64,000 nucleotides of DNA from Mesorhizobium sp. WSM3860 (GTDB lineage: Bacteria > Pseudomonadota > Alphaproteobacteria > Rhizobiales > Rhizobiaceae): the NCBI RefSeq assembly GCF_002294995.1, contig NZ_NSGF01000002.1, positions 372,001 to 436,000 on the forward strand, given 5' to 3'. Of this stretch, positions 7,765 through 16,259 are shown in pieces. Every line of letters starts with the position of its first letter. The stretch's first letter is position 1. The translations under genes were made by a program, and so were the position numbers. Below the pieces are notes generated by a model. The model ran no database searches, was not told the origin of the DNA, and saw only the letters and a program-made list of their open reading frames with translations.

Positions 7765-9258
7765 ATGACAAGTGAAGTCCTGTCAACGGATGAAAAGCCA
7801 CGCCCCGCGGCGGCAAGCTCGCCGCGCCGGGTGCCGCTGTCGCGCGGCCTGTCGACCAAGCTTCTGCTTCTCACCATCGTCTTCGTGCTGCTCGCCGAAA
7901 TCCTGATCTTCCTGCCTTGGATCGCCAGCTACAGGGTGAACTGGCTGAAGGAGCGGCTGAGCACCTCCGCCGCCGTGTCGATCGTGTTGTTGCAGGGCGA
8001 GCCCAACTCGCTGTCGCACACCGCCCAGAATGACGTGCTGATGGCGATCGGCGCCAAGGCGATCGCGGTGCGCGACGGCGGCGTCTCGCGGCTGCTGGTC
8101 GTGGCCGACATGCCGCCGAAGGTCGACGAGCATATCGATATCGCCAATGTCGGCCTGGTCAACGGCATGACCGGCGCGCTGGAAACGCTGTTCGCGGGCG
8201 GCAACCGCATGCTGCGGGTGTTCGGCCCGGTCGGCGACAGCGACAAGGAATTCGAGCTGATCATGCCGGACTACAGTCTGCGCAACGCCATGCTCAGATA
8301 TTCGCGCAACGTCGCCGTCGTCTCGCTGCTGATCTCGCTGTTCACCGCCATGCTCGTCTATGCGGCGATCGACCTGATCATGATCGGCCCGATCCGCACC
8401 ATGACGCGCTCGATCCTGTCCTTCTCCGAGGCACCCGATGATCCCGGCCGCGTAATTTGCCCGACGGAGCGTGCCGACGAGATCGGCGTCGCCGAGCGCG
8501 AACTGTCGCAGATGCAGGATCGGCTGCAGAAGATGCTCTCAGAGCAGAAGCACCTCGCCAACCTCGGGCTTGCCGTGTCCAAGATCAACCATGACATGCG
8601 CAACATCCTGGCTTCCGCGCAGCTTATGTCGGACCGGTTGCGCCAGGTGAAGGATCCGACCGTTCAGTCCTTCGCGCCGAAGCTTCTGCGCGCGCTCGAC
8701 CGCGCCGTCGCCTATTCGGAGGGCGTGCTTGCCTATGGCCGCACACAGGAGCCGGCACCGTCGCGCCGCAGGCTCAGGCTGCGCCAGCTGGTCGACGACG
8801 TGCACGGCCTGCTCGACATCGAGGAGGGTATCGAATTCATCAATGCCGTCGAGCTCACCTTCGAAGTCGACGCCGATTCCGACCAGCTCTTTCGCGTGCT
8901 CACCAATCTCTGCCGCAACTCGGTGCAGGCGATGGCCGCCGACACGGAGAGCGCGGTGGTGCGCCGGCTCGCCGTCTCGGCCGAGCGCTTGGGCAGCGTC
9001 AGCCGCATCACCGTCACCGATACCGGCCCCGGCCTCCCGCCCAAGGCTCGCGAGAACCTGTTCGCCGCCTTCCGCGGCTCGGCGCGCAGCGGCGGCACCG
9101 GCCTTGGCCTGGCGATCGCCCATGAGCTGATCCGCGCCCATGGCGGCACGGTGGAGCTGGTCGAATCGATCGGCGGCCGCACGGTCTTCGCCGTCACCAT
9201 CCCCGACCAGCCGGTGCGGCTCGACCAAGCCCGCAACGGCCTGCGGCGCCCGGCTTGA
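7765..9258 (+). CDS. HAMP-domain sensor histidine kinase, orphan
   Basis: Membrane sensor kinase of 497 residues. A first membrane span lies at about 33-52, a periplasmic sensor of about 130 residues follows, and a second span (VVSLLISLFTAMLVYAAIDL) leads to a HAMP linker. The phospho-acceptor region is KINHDMRNILASAQL, the H-box. The ATPase domain shows the N-box LTNLCRNSVQAM, the G1 box DTGPGLPPKA and the G2 box GGTGLGLAIAHEL. No response regulator gene is adjacent (rpmH lies on one side, a tRNA on the other), so its partner must be encoded elsewhere. The signal is unknown. Confidence 0.88.
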   Translation: MTSEVLSTDEKPRPAAASSPRRVPLSRGLSTKLLLLTIVFVLLAEILIFLPWIASYRVNWLKERLSTSAAVSIVLLQGEPNSLSHTAQNDVLMAIGAKAIAVRDGGVSRLLVVADMPPKVDEHIDIANVGLVNGMTGALETLFAGGNRMLRVFGPVGDSDKEFELIMPDYSLRNAMLRYSRNVAVVSLLISLFTAMLVYAAIDLIMIGPIRTMTRSILSFSEAPDDPGRVICPTERADEIGVAERELSQMQDRLQKMLSEQKHLANLGLAVSKINHDMRNILASAQLMSDRLRQVKDPTVQSFAPKLLRALDRAVAYSEGVLAYGRTQEPAPSRRRLRLRQLVDDVHGLLDIEEGIEFINAVELTFEVDADSDQLFRVLTNLCRNSVQAMAADTESAVVRRLAVSAERLGSVSRITVTDTGPGLPPKARENLFAAFRGSARSGGTGLGLAIAHELIRAHGGTVELVESIGGRTVFAVTIPDQPVRLDQARNGLRRPA

Positions 9259-9457
9259 TCTCGGCAGGCCGGCGAACGTTCCCGGTTCGGAGTTCCGCGA
9301 AGCAAAGACCCGGTCGGAAATATCTTCCTGAAAACGCCTGCGACAAAACTTTTGCCGGGCCGGCTTGCTTTTCCGAAATTCAGTCGTTAGGGAACACTCC
9401 ACATCGCGGCCGGCCGTCTCGACCGGATCGCGGGCCATGTCTTACACGGCCTGATGC

Positions 9458-9534
9458 GCGCCCGTAGCTCAGCTGGATAGAGCACCAGACTACGAATCTG
9501 GGGGTCAGGAGTTCGAATCTCTTCGGGCGCGCCA
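9458..9534 (+). tRNA. tRNA-Arg (anticodon ACG)
   Basis: 77-nt cloverleaf with encoded CCA. The acceptor stem is GCGCCCG/CGGGCGC, the D-arm contains AGCTCAGCTGGATAGAGC, the anticodon stem CCAGA/TCTGG encloses loop CTACGAA (anticodon ACG, read as ICG), and the T-loop is GTTCGAATC. An accessory gene block begins just downstream. I saw no duplicated tRNA 3' end that would mark an integration site. Confidence 0.97.
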
Positions 9535-9726
9535 ACAATCTCAAAGACTTCATCCGCTCCGCACCGTTTCAACTGTGCGATCTGAGATGGTTTCTGCAAC
9601 GGTTTTGCACGATAAGCCAGCGCGGTAGGGGGAACCACCGCGAAGGACCTACATCCGAGCATCGATGAAAGGGGATATCGGCGAGGCGCTCGGAGCCTCG
9701 CTGAACCTGTTGTCAGATCGCCCGTG

Positions 9727-9745
9727 TGTTCCTATCTTGGGTACA
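9727..9745 (+). promoter_or_regulatory. Palindromic operator copy 1, in front of the Rrf2 gene
   Basis: TGTTCCTATCTTGGGTACA, 19 bp, ends 15 bp before the Rrf2 ATG. It has the same length and pattern (TGT-N3-C-N-AT-N-TT-N5-ACA) as the two sites at 10230 and 10255, which suggests autoregulation. Confidence 0.6.
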
Positions 9746-9760
9746 CATGGAGCTTTGGCG

Positions 9761-10186
9761 ATGAACACCCGCTTCGCGGTTGCCACCCACATTCTTACTT
9801 TCCTCGCCTATCAGGCCGGGGAGCCCGCGACGTCCGAGCTCATCGCTTCGAGCGTGAACACCAATCCGACGTTCATTCGTCGTCTGCTCACGCAGCTTGC
9901 GAAGGCGGGTTTGAGCACGTCGCAATTGGGAGCCGGCGGCGGCGCCTTGCTGGCCCGCGCGCCACGCGACATCAGCTTGCTGGATGTCTATCGCGCGATA
10001 GACGAGGAGCAACAGGTGTTTGCCATACACGAGGCTCCCAACCCGAACTGTCCGGTTGGCCGTAGCATCGACGTGGTTCTCAAGGGTCGCATGATGGACG
10101 CAGAACGCGCCCTTCAGGCACAGCTCGCCACCACCACGATAGCCGACCTCGCCGCCGACATCGCCAAGCGCAACAAGGCCGGCTGA
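9761..10186 (+). CDS. Rrf2-family transcriptional regulator, YwnA-like
   Basis: Winged-helix regulator of 141 residues. The N-terminal DNA-binding part reads MNTRFAVATHILTFLAY, then SELIASSVNTNPTFIRRLLTQL, then a wing GGGALLARAPRDISLLDVYRAI. Only one Cys (NPNCPVG) is present, so it lacks the three-Cys iron-sulphur site of IscR/NsrR; this matches the YwnA-type branch whose signals are not metals. ATG 9761 has GGAG 8 nt upstream; a longer frame from 9665 lacks family similarity in its extra residues. A 19-bp palindrome sits just before the gene and twice more before the next gene, so it probably represses itself and its neighbour. Confidence 0.85.
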   Translation: MNTRFAVATHILTFLAYQAGEPATSELIASSVNTNPTFIRRLLTQLAKAGLSTSQLGAGGGALLARAPRDISLLDVYRAIDEEQQVFAIHEAPNPNCPVGRSIDVVLKGRMMDAERALQAQLATTTIADLAADIAKRNKAG

Positions 10187-10229
10187 CGCCCCGCCGACGC
10201 CCCGATGATCGCGTCCCTTTACAAAAGTG

Positions 10230-10248
10230 TGTATCCATATTAGATACA
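10230..10248 (+). promoter_or_regulatory. Palindromic operator copy 2
   Basis: TGTATCCATATTAGATACA, with perfect 6-bp arms TGTATC/GATACA, between the Rrf2 gene and the SnoaL-like gene. Its centre is 25 bp from that of copy 3. Confidence 0.7.
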
Positions 10249-10254
10249 AACATA

Positions 10255-10273
10255 TGTAACCATTTTGGATACA
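10255..10273 (+). promoter_or_regulatory. Palindromic operator copy 3
   Basis: TGTAACCATTTTGGATACA, the same 19-bp pattern as copies 1 and 2. It is followed by about 100 bp that read as a signal-peptide-like frame without a start codon, then the SnoaL-like gene. Confidence 0.7.
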
Positions 10274-10371
10274 TATAACGATCCGGAAGCTGTCCGCCGT
10301 CGGCGCCGCAACCTTGCTCATTACCAGCAGCGGTTCTGCCGACGACAATCTCACTCGCACAGGAGCAAGCC

Positions 10372-11142
10372 ATGAGCCCGCAAGAACAACAGGTCGTCGA
10401 TCTACTCAAGGCAATCGAGACCAGCGCCCCCGAGCCGGTGGCCGTCATCAATCCCGACCACTACACTCAGCACAATCTGGGCGCTGCTGACGGGCTCTCC
10501 GGCTTTGGCGCCCTGCTTGCCGCCTTGCCGCCGAACTCGGCCAAAGTGAACACCGTTCGCATTTTCCAAGACGGCGACTATGTCTTCGCCCATACGGACT
10601 ACGATTTCTTCGGTGCCAAGATCGGCTTCGACATCTTCCGCTTCGAGAACGGCAAGATCGTCGAGCATTGGGACAACCTGCAGCAGACGCCGACCTCGGC
10701 CAATCCGAGCGGCAACTCAATGACGGATGGGCCAACCGCTGCGGTCGACCTCGACAGGACCGAAGCGAACAAGGCGCTGGTCGCGCAGTTTGTCGACGAC
10801 ATCCTCGTCAATGGCCGATTCGAGAAACTTGCCGGCTATTTCGATGGCGACACCTATATCCAGCACAACCCCCAGATCGCCAATGGTCTTTCGGGTTTGG
10901 GCTCCGCGCTCGAGTCCATGACCAAGGCTGGCATTTCCATGAAGTATGACACGGTCCACAAAGTGCTGGGCGAGGGAAACTTCGTACTGGCCGTCAGCGA
11001 GGGTAGCTTCGGCGGCAATCCCACATCCTTCTATGACCTGTTCCGCGTAGAGAATGGAATGATCGCCGAGCATTGGGACACGATCGAGACGATTCCGCCG
11101 CAAAGCGAATGGAAGAACCAGAACGGCAAATTCGGTTTCTGA
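10372..11142 (+). CDS. Tandem SnoaL/NTF2-like domain protein
   Basis: 256 residues made of two related cone-shaped alpha/beta domains. Repeat 1 contains YTQHNLGAADGLSGFGALL and FDIFRFENGKIVEHWDN. Repeat 2 contains YIQHNPQIANGLSGLGSAL and YDLFRVENGMIAEHWDT, so an internal duplication is clear. COG4922-type SnoaL proteins of this sort are usually single-domain and of unknown role. AGGAG lies close before the ATG. It is downstream of the Rrf2 gene and two copies of its putative operator, so it is the likely regulated target. The substrate is unknown. Confidence 0.8.
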   Translation: MSPQEQQVVDLLKAIETSAPEPVAVINPDHYTQHNLGAADGLSGFGALLAALPPNSAKVNTVRIFQDGDYVFAHTDYDFFGAKIGFDIFRFENGKIVEHWDNLQQTPTSANPSGNSMTDGPTAAVDLDRTEANKALVAQFVDDILVNGRFEKLAGYFDGDTYIQHNPQIANGLSGLGSALESMTKAGISMKYDTVHKVLGEGNFVLAVSEGSFGGNPTSFYDLFRVENGMIAEHWDTIETIPPQSEWKNQNGKFGF

Positions 11143-11339
11143 GCGCGGCCAGGGGGCGCTGACAACGCCCCTTTGGAACCTGATCGGGTGCCCAGAGCGT
11201 CTTGAGTTCTGCCAGTTTTTTCATGCACCCTTGCTCGTCTCCAGCTTGGGACATCTCATGGCGAAACCGACATTGTAGAAGGCCCATACTGCACCAAGGT
11301 CGTCAAGCGACTGCGCATGGTTCCCCGACGGATTGCGAA

Positions 11340-12734
11340 CTATCCAGGCCTGATATTCTGGTTCAATTGGAAGAAATTGGTGGGGTCGTATCGCTTCTTG
11401 ATGGCGGCGAGGCGCGCATAGTTCGCGCCATAAGCATCGCGCACGCGCTCGTCGCCTTCCTCACCAAGATTGTTGGCATAGACGCCGCCGGTGGAAAACG
11501 GTCTGACCGCATTCCACAGCTCGCGCGCCCAGCGGATATTTGCATCGTCATCGGCCGGATCGTCCCAGATGGCGATCGGAAAGCAGTCATAGGCCGCATC
11601 GCGGTTGGCATAGGGCGAGTGCGACGCGGGCACGCGCGCGATCGCTCCGCCGACTTGCTGGAAAACCAGCAGGGAGGCGTGATTGGGAGCCCTCGCGTAA
11701 CTGTCGAGCAGCGCCTCGATCGCACCCTCGCTGATCTCACGCATGAACTGCGCTTTCCAGTAATAGCGTCGTCCGCGCGGGAAGAGGCTGTCGCCCGCCG
11801 ATTGAATCTGGAGATAAGGAACGGCTTGCAAGTGGCTTTCGATGGGAGCCCCGAACCTCATCAGCGTTGCGATGACAGCTTCGCCGGCTTCGGGTGGCCC
11901 GGCATAGCAGGCCGAGATGCTGAAGGCACGGTCGCCGGAGGGCAGCGTGACAAGCGCGGCGTCGACGCTCACCTCGTCCGGTGCATCACGGGAGAATTGG
12001 TCGTAAAACCGCATGGCCTCGCGCGCCTGATCGTAGGCGTGAAGGACCGAGCCCACGAGCAGGTCCGGGCCGAGCGGGTGCAGCCGGTATTCGAACGCCG
12101 TCACTATGCCGAAATTGCCGCCGCCACCGCGCAGGGCCCAGAACAGGTCGGGATGCTCGCCGGCGCTTGTCCGTAATAGTTGCCCGTCGGCCGTGACGAT
12201 TTCAGCGGCTATCAGATTGTCGCAGCTCAGGCCGTGCTTTCGCCCGAGCTTGCCGAAGCCTCCGCCGAGCGTGAGCCCGGCAATGCCGGTATCGCTGTTG
12301 ACGCCCATGGTCGTGGCAAGACCGTGGGCCTGTGTGGCTGCGTCGAACTCGCCGAGATTGAGACCGGCTTCGGCCGTTGCGATGCGGCGCTCGGGATCGA
12401 CGACGATCTTCTTCATGCGGGACAGATCGATCACCATCCCGTCGTCGCAGACGGACAGGCCGGCGACGTTGTGGCCGCCGCTGCGGACCGCCACGATTGA
12501 GCCTTGCGACCTGGCATAGTTCACGGCCCGGACGACGTCGTCGGGATCGGCGCAAAAGACAATTGCAGCGGGGCGTTTGTCGATCGCCCCGTTCCAGACG
12601 GCGCGCCCCCGGTCGTAGGCCGCGTCCGTCGGCAACACCACTTCGCCCCGTAAGCCCTGCCGTAGCTGTTCGATTGTAAAAGCCGAAGAATGAGATCGGC
12701 CCAACAACGCATCGGTCTGTCGCGGAGTCTCCAT
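11340..12734 (-). CDS. FAD-linked oxidase with berberine-bridge (BBE) domain
   Basis: Flavoprotein oxidase of the VAO/PCMH fold, 464 residues from ATG 12734, which has GAGG 9 nt upstream. The FAD domain shows VRSGGHNVAGLSVCDDG, with the His expected to bind FAD covalently, then GLTLGGGFGKLGRKHGLSCDNL. The substrate domain follows (GGGGNFGIVTAFEYRL). The C-terminus carries the BBE motif YGANYARLAAIKKRYDPTNFF and ends NQNIRPG. Family members oxidise sugars, alkaloids or aromatic polyketides; the substrate here cannot be inferred. It is divergent from a LysR regulator, the common arrangement for a controlled catabolic or detoxifying enzyme. Confidence 0.87.
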   Translation of the reverse strand: METPRQTDALLGRSHSSAFTIEQLRQGLRGEVVLPTDAAYDRGRAVWNGAIDKRPAAIVFCADPDDVVRAVNYARSQGSIVAVRSGGHNVAGLSVCDDGMVIDLSRMKKIVVDPERRIATAEAGLNLGEFDAATQAHGLATTMGVNSDTGIAGLTLGGGFGKLGRKHGLSCDNLIAAEIVTADGQLLRTSAGEHPDLFWALRGGGGNFGIVTAFEYRLHPLGPDLLVGSVLHAYDQAREAMRFYDQFSRDAPDEVSVDAALVTLPSGDRAFSISACYAGPPEAGEAVIATLMRFGAPIESHLQAVPYLQIQSAGDSLFPRGRRYYWKAQFMREISEGAIEALLDSYARAPNHASLLVFQQVGGAIARVPASHSPYANRDAAYDCFPIAIWDDPADDDANIRWARELWNAVRPFSTGGVYANNLGEEGDERVRDAYGANYARLAAIKKRYDPTNFFQLNQNIRPG

Positions 12735-12842
12735 CGCAGTCGCCCTCGGTTCCGACAGTAACCACGGTCCCACAGGTTCCAACCTTCTGCAAAAGCGAAA
12801 TTCTTAGCTACTGGATGAGCAGAATTCATCTACACTGCCGGC

Positions 12843-13748
12843 ATGAGGATCGTCCCGCCGCTCCGCGCGTTGCACGCCTTCGAGGCGGCCGCCCGGCACG
12901 GCAGCTTCAAGGCCGCGGCGGCCGAGCTCGGCGTGACCCCGACGGCGATCAGTCACCAGATCCGCTTGCTGGAAGAGATATGCGGTTGCAAGCTGTTCCA
13001 GCGCCGGCCGCGCCCGCTCGTGCTGACGGGCGCTGGAGCGCGGCTGTTCCCTGTCCTGCGCAATGGCTTTGATCTTCTCGCCGGCTCCCTCGCCGCCGTT
13101 GCCGAGCCGGATGTTCAGGCGCCATTGCGGGTGACGAGTCCGAACGCTTTCGCCAGCCGATGGCTGGTGCCCCGGCTGCCGAAATGGCGCGAGGCCAACC
13201 CGGCCGTGCCTCTGGAGATCATCGGCACGGACGCGCTGCTCGACCTTCGCGCCGGCGCGGCCGACGTGGCCATCCGCTACACACGACGCCCGCCTGTCGG
13301 CTTTGCCGGGCAGGAGCTCTGCCGCGATTCCTTTTTTCCCATTTGCAGTCCGCGATTGCTGGCAAGCGACGGGCGGGCGATTGAGCGCGCTGCCGATCTG
13401 CTGCGTTATCCGCTGATTCATTTCGACTGGATGAACCGGGATCCGGACGCTCCCACCTGGCGCCGGTGGCTGGCGACGGCCCGGTCCATCGATCCGGACC
13501 TGATTGCGGACAAAGCCTGGGATCTGAGCTTCCGCGAGGAGCTGCATGCGATCGACGCGGTTGTCGCCGGGCAAGGCATTGCGATCTTAAGTGACGTCGT
13601 GGTTGGCCGAGATTTGGCAAACGGTTCGCTCGTCAAAGCGCATCCATTGTCCTTGCCGGGCTACAGCTTCTATGTCGTTTGGATGCACCACAGCCCGCGT
13701 TCCGCGGTGATCGAATCTTTCCTGGCGTGGATGAGAACCGTCTTGTGA
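12843..13748 (+). CDS. LysR-type transcriptional regulator (GcvA-like)
   Basis: 301 residues. The N-terminal HTH reads RALHAFEAAARHGSFKAAAAELGVTPTAISHQIRLLEE, the typical GcvA/AmpR-like form, followed by the substrate-binding domain with FASRWLVPRLPKWREANP. It is transcribed away from the FAD oxidase. The 108-bp divergent interval holds an inverted repeat ATTCT-N16-AGAAT about 12805-12830 that could be its binding site. The likely role is control of the oxidase gene; the effector is unknown. Confidence 0.87.
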   Translation: MRIVPPLRALHAFEAAARHGSFKAAAAELGVTPTAISHQIRLLEEICGCKLFQRRPRPLVLTGAGARLFPVLRNGFDLLAGSLAAVAEPDVQAPLRVTSPNAFASRWLVPRLPKWREANPAVPLEIIGTDALLDLRAGAADVAIRYTRRPPVGFAGQELCRDSFFPICSPRLLASDGRAIERAADLLRYPLIHFDWMNRDPDAPTWRRWLATARSIDPDLIADKAWDLSFREELHAIDAVVAGQGIAILSDVVVGRDLANGSLVKAHPLSLPGYSFYVVWMHHSPRSAVIESFLAWMRTVL

Positions 13749-13850
13749 GATTGTCGGGCCTGCGCTTGCGCCGTGGCTCGACAATCAGAACGCAGTCATG
13801 CCGCCAAGCAACGAACAGCCGCCGTCCCCCGCCCGCAATTCCACATCGGG

Positions 13851-15497
13851 TCAGTAGCCCGACTCGTCGGGTGCCCCGCCAAGCAGCCTGACATTGAGCC
13901 GGCCGCCGGTGAACAGCATATCGTCCAGGGCCTCCGCGAGATCCCCAGGGGTCACAGCCTCTCCGTCGCCCCGCATGATAGTGGTTTGCGCGGCGCGGCG
14001 CATGAGTTCCTTGATAAAGGCAGCGCTGACGCCCTTCGTGCGCGCCACGGCCTCGCCCACGATCTTGTCGGAAAGTTTTAGACCGCCGCCATAAAGGCGT
14101 ACCAGCTTCTCGCGGCTGTCGTCGTCCGGCAGCGGCACTTCGATGGCCTGGTCGATACGTCCCGGCCGCCCGGTGAGCGCGCCTTCAAGTTGTTCGGGCC
14201 GGTTGGTCGTAAGGATGAACAGGATGTCGGCATTGTCCTTTAAGCCGTCCATCTCGTTGAGCAAAGTGTTGAGGAGAGACTCTTCGCACGGACTGCCCAT
14301 ATTCTCGCGGTCGCGGGCAATGAGGTCCACATCCTCAATCACGACCATGGCCGGCTGCAGTAGGCGCGCAAGGGTCATATAGTGCGACAGCAGGCCCATC
14401 TGGCCGGCCGTTATGATGAGCGTCGTATGGCCAGGGAGATTGGCGGCGAGATATCGAATAGTGTGCGTCTTGCCGGTGCCCGGCGGGCCGTAGAGCAAGA
14501 TGCCCTTGCGCGTCGATTGCCCCAGACGTCTCAGCGCTTCCCGGCTCTCGATGAACCGGATCACGTTGCGGTCGAGAAGCTGCAGTGTCCGTTGCGGTAG
14601 GATGACCGCCTCGCGTTGCACCTGCGGCAAGCGATGGACCATCACTCCTTTGGAGCGGCCGCTGTAGTCATCTTCGGTTTCGAGCGAGAGAACCTTGCCA
14701 CGATAGGAGCGCGCGTCATTGATCGCTGCCTCCAGCTCCGAGAAGCAGCGGTCCACAAGGGCCACGCCTCCCTCGCCGGCCGGCACGGCGATCTCGACGC
14801 AAGTTCCGGCATCGCGCCCGTACTCGCGATGAAAGGACAGCACAACCGCGTAGGGCAGAGCCCCGTCCCGATTAAGCCACAAACCATTGTTGAGGCACTT
14901 TATTGGCTCGCTTTCGCCGATATCGACATCTTGGTATTGCGCTGCCGAGATCGTGACCGCGTACTGTCCGTCTTTCGTCAGCGCGGCATAGGTCAACGTC
15001 TCGTAGCGATGTTGCTCATAGAGGCCGAAGAACCGAATGGGCGAGATTGAGAACAGTTTGTCGAGCGCTGCCTGCACGTCGGCGCGCATATGGCCGGGGA
15101 ACTGCCGGGACGTCGCGAAGATCTCGTCGTGGGCCAGTCCCGCGAAATGCCAGCCGATTGCTTCATATGCATATTTGAACTTTTTGTTCGATGAAGCCTG
15201 CTCCGGCTGGTCGGGTGTGGGTGCGTGTTCAGTTCCGCCAGGCAAAGCGGTGATGCGAAGGGGATGGCCGGCTGCTTTGATGCGCTCCTGGGCCGTGTCC
15301 AGCATTGCCTTCGCAACCGCGGAAGGATAGCTGCCGCAAACAGCCTTTCCCTGTTGCGACACCGTCGCGGTCAAGGCTTCGGCCTCCGCCTCGGATCGGC
15401 TGAAGAGCGAGCGGATGAGCTCCACGACAAACGCCCACGGAGTCCGGTCGTCATTGTGAATGACAAGTTGTAATGCCTCGTCGGGTGTGTGGCGCAC
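13851..15497 (-). CDS. AAA+ ATPase with an N-terminal ClpS domain
   Basis: 548 residues in three parts. Residues 9-84 match the ClpS N-degron adaptor: HNDDRTPWAFVVELI, GKAVCGSYP and GHPLRIT align without gaps to E. coli ClpS through the core. Residues 105-310 form a middle region I do not recognise. Residues 330-525 form a classic AAA module: Walker A GPPGTGKT (337-344), Walker B MVVIEDVDLIA (384-394), sensor 1 LTTNRPE and arginine-finger region GRPGRID. The Walker B order resembles BCS1/Cdc48-type ATPases rather than ClpA. Two ClpS pocket positions differ: Met40 is Trp and His66 is Ser. It begins with GTG. No protease is in the same operon. It probably recognises and remodels specific proteins, but the function is unproved. 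Confidence 0.82.
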   Translation of the reverse strand: MRHTPDEALQLVIHNDDRTPWAFVVELIRSLFSRSEAEAEALTATVSQQGKAVCGSYPSAVAKAMLDTAQERIKAAGHPLRITALPGGTEHAPTPDQPEQASSNKKFKYAYEAIGWHFAGLAHDEIFATSRQFPGHMRADVQAALDKLFSISPIRFFGLYEQHRYETLTYAALTKDGQYAVTISAAQYQDVDIGESEPIKCLNNGLWLNRDGALPYAVVLSFHREYGRDAGTCVEIAVPAGEGGVALVDRCFSELEAAINDARSYRGKVLSLETEDDYSGRSKGVMVHRLPQVQREAVILPQRTLQLLDRNVIRFIESREALRRLGQSTRKGILLYGPPGTGKTHTIRYLAANLPGHTTLIITAGQMGLLSHYMTLARLLQPAMVVIEDVDLIARDRENMGSPCEESLLNTLLNEMDGLKDNADILFILTTNRPEQLEGALTGRPGRIDQAIEVPLPDDDSREKLVRLYGGGLKLSDKIVGEAVARTKGVSAAFIKELMRRAAQTTIMRGDGEAVTPGDLAEALDDMLFTGGRLNVRLLGGAPDESGY

Positions 15498-15800
15498 CGT
15501 AATGGCTTACTTTCTCAAGCTGCTGTGGACCGAATATCAATGCCATATCGCATGATTTGTTAACAGATCAACGACCGACAGCTTGGAATTGTTCGGATTA
15601 CACCTTCGTCCGGATTCGGGGACCCCGCGTTCCGAGGTGGCACCGAACGGATATAATTTGTGTATTAGCTTCGAGATCAGGCCGGGTGAACGAGACCGAG
15701 TTTTTCGAGGACTACGACCCAGCGCGTTCCAGCGCCCCTCGGTCGCGGTCGATCTCGTCTTCCTGGTCATTCACGAAAGCCAGCCGGCCGTCTTGCTTCT

Positions 15801-15850
15801 AGAGCCGGATGCTTTCAGGTCGAATCGGCCTGAAATCTGAATCCGGCTCT
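15801..15850. repeat. Double-stem palindrome
   Basis: Outer arms AGAGCCGGAT/ATCCGGCTCT with inner arms TTTCAGG/CCTGAAA. It lies 12 bp before a second palindrome of the REP-like family. Confidence 0.75.
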
Positions 15851-15862
15851 AAATCAAAGAGA

Positions 15863-15915
15863 TAGAGCATGATGTCGTCCGAAAACCGCTTCACACTTTT
15901 CGGCATCATGCTCTA
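15863..15915. repeat. REP-like palindrome, copy 2
   Basis: Arms TAGAGCATGATG/CATCATGCTCTA around an inner segment GAAAACCGCTTCACACTTTTC. The inner segment is shared with the copies at 4839 and 38192. Confidence 0.8.
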
Positions 15916-16039
15916 GAGCGCCCCCCGCACCCGCATATCGACCGCTTGGCACTGCCGGGCGGGTTTGTCGGCATCGTTGAGTTCCTCGAGGCTGCGGCCG
16001 TGCGCGTGCTGCGCGAAAAGGCTGAGTGGCGGAATCCTA

Positions 16040-16225
16040 TCACGGAGCAGGTTTCATGCGGCTGCGGCTGAGCAGGTCGACCAGGATCACGGCGCTGCGC
16101 CGCGCCGGCGTAAGCTGCATGAAGTTGCGCAGGCTGGCCGCGGCCGCGAGCCTCACCTGCGTGCTGGCGGACAGGTCCGCAACTGTCGTCTGATCTGGCG
16201 TCAATCGCGCCCGCGGCGACGCTGC
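16040..16225 (-). pseudogene. Possible remnant of an ECF sigma factor gene
   Basis: Reading the minus strand from after a TAG at 16228, an open frame gives ADLSASTQVRLAAAASL, then RNFMQLTPARRSAVILVDLL, then a stop. The second part resembles the start of sigma-70 region 4 (the LPPRQRAVLILRDVLG type) but breaks off before the helix-turn-helix, and there is no start codon with an upstream region 2. I infer a decayed fragment. The similarity is judged by eye and is short. Confidence 0.35.
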
Positions 16226-16259
16226 CTAGGTCCGCCGCGCAAGGCAGTCATCGGCGTTA

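Larger units (their letters stand above)
15498..16259. other. 762-bp interval without an intact gene
   Basis: Open frames on both strands here have no recognisable family content. The interval contains two palindromic repeats (15801-15850 and 15863-15915) and a degraded sigma-factor-like fragment (16040-16225). Another fragment frame on the minus strand reads GRSLEELNDADKPARQCQAV before a stop near 15914; I cannot identify it. Confidence 0.6.

Noticed and set aside
15557..15840. Short plus-strand frames in the gap between the AAA and caspase genes
   Set aside because: Two overlapping frames, Ser/Arg-rich, no ribosome-binding site, and ending within palindromic repeats.
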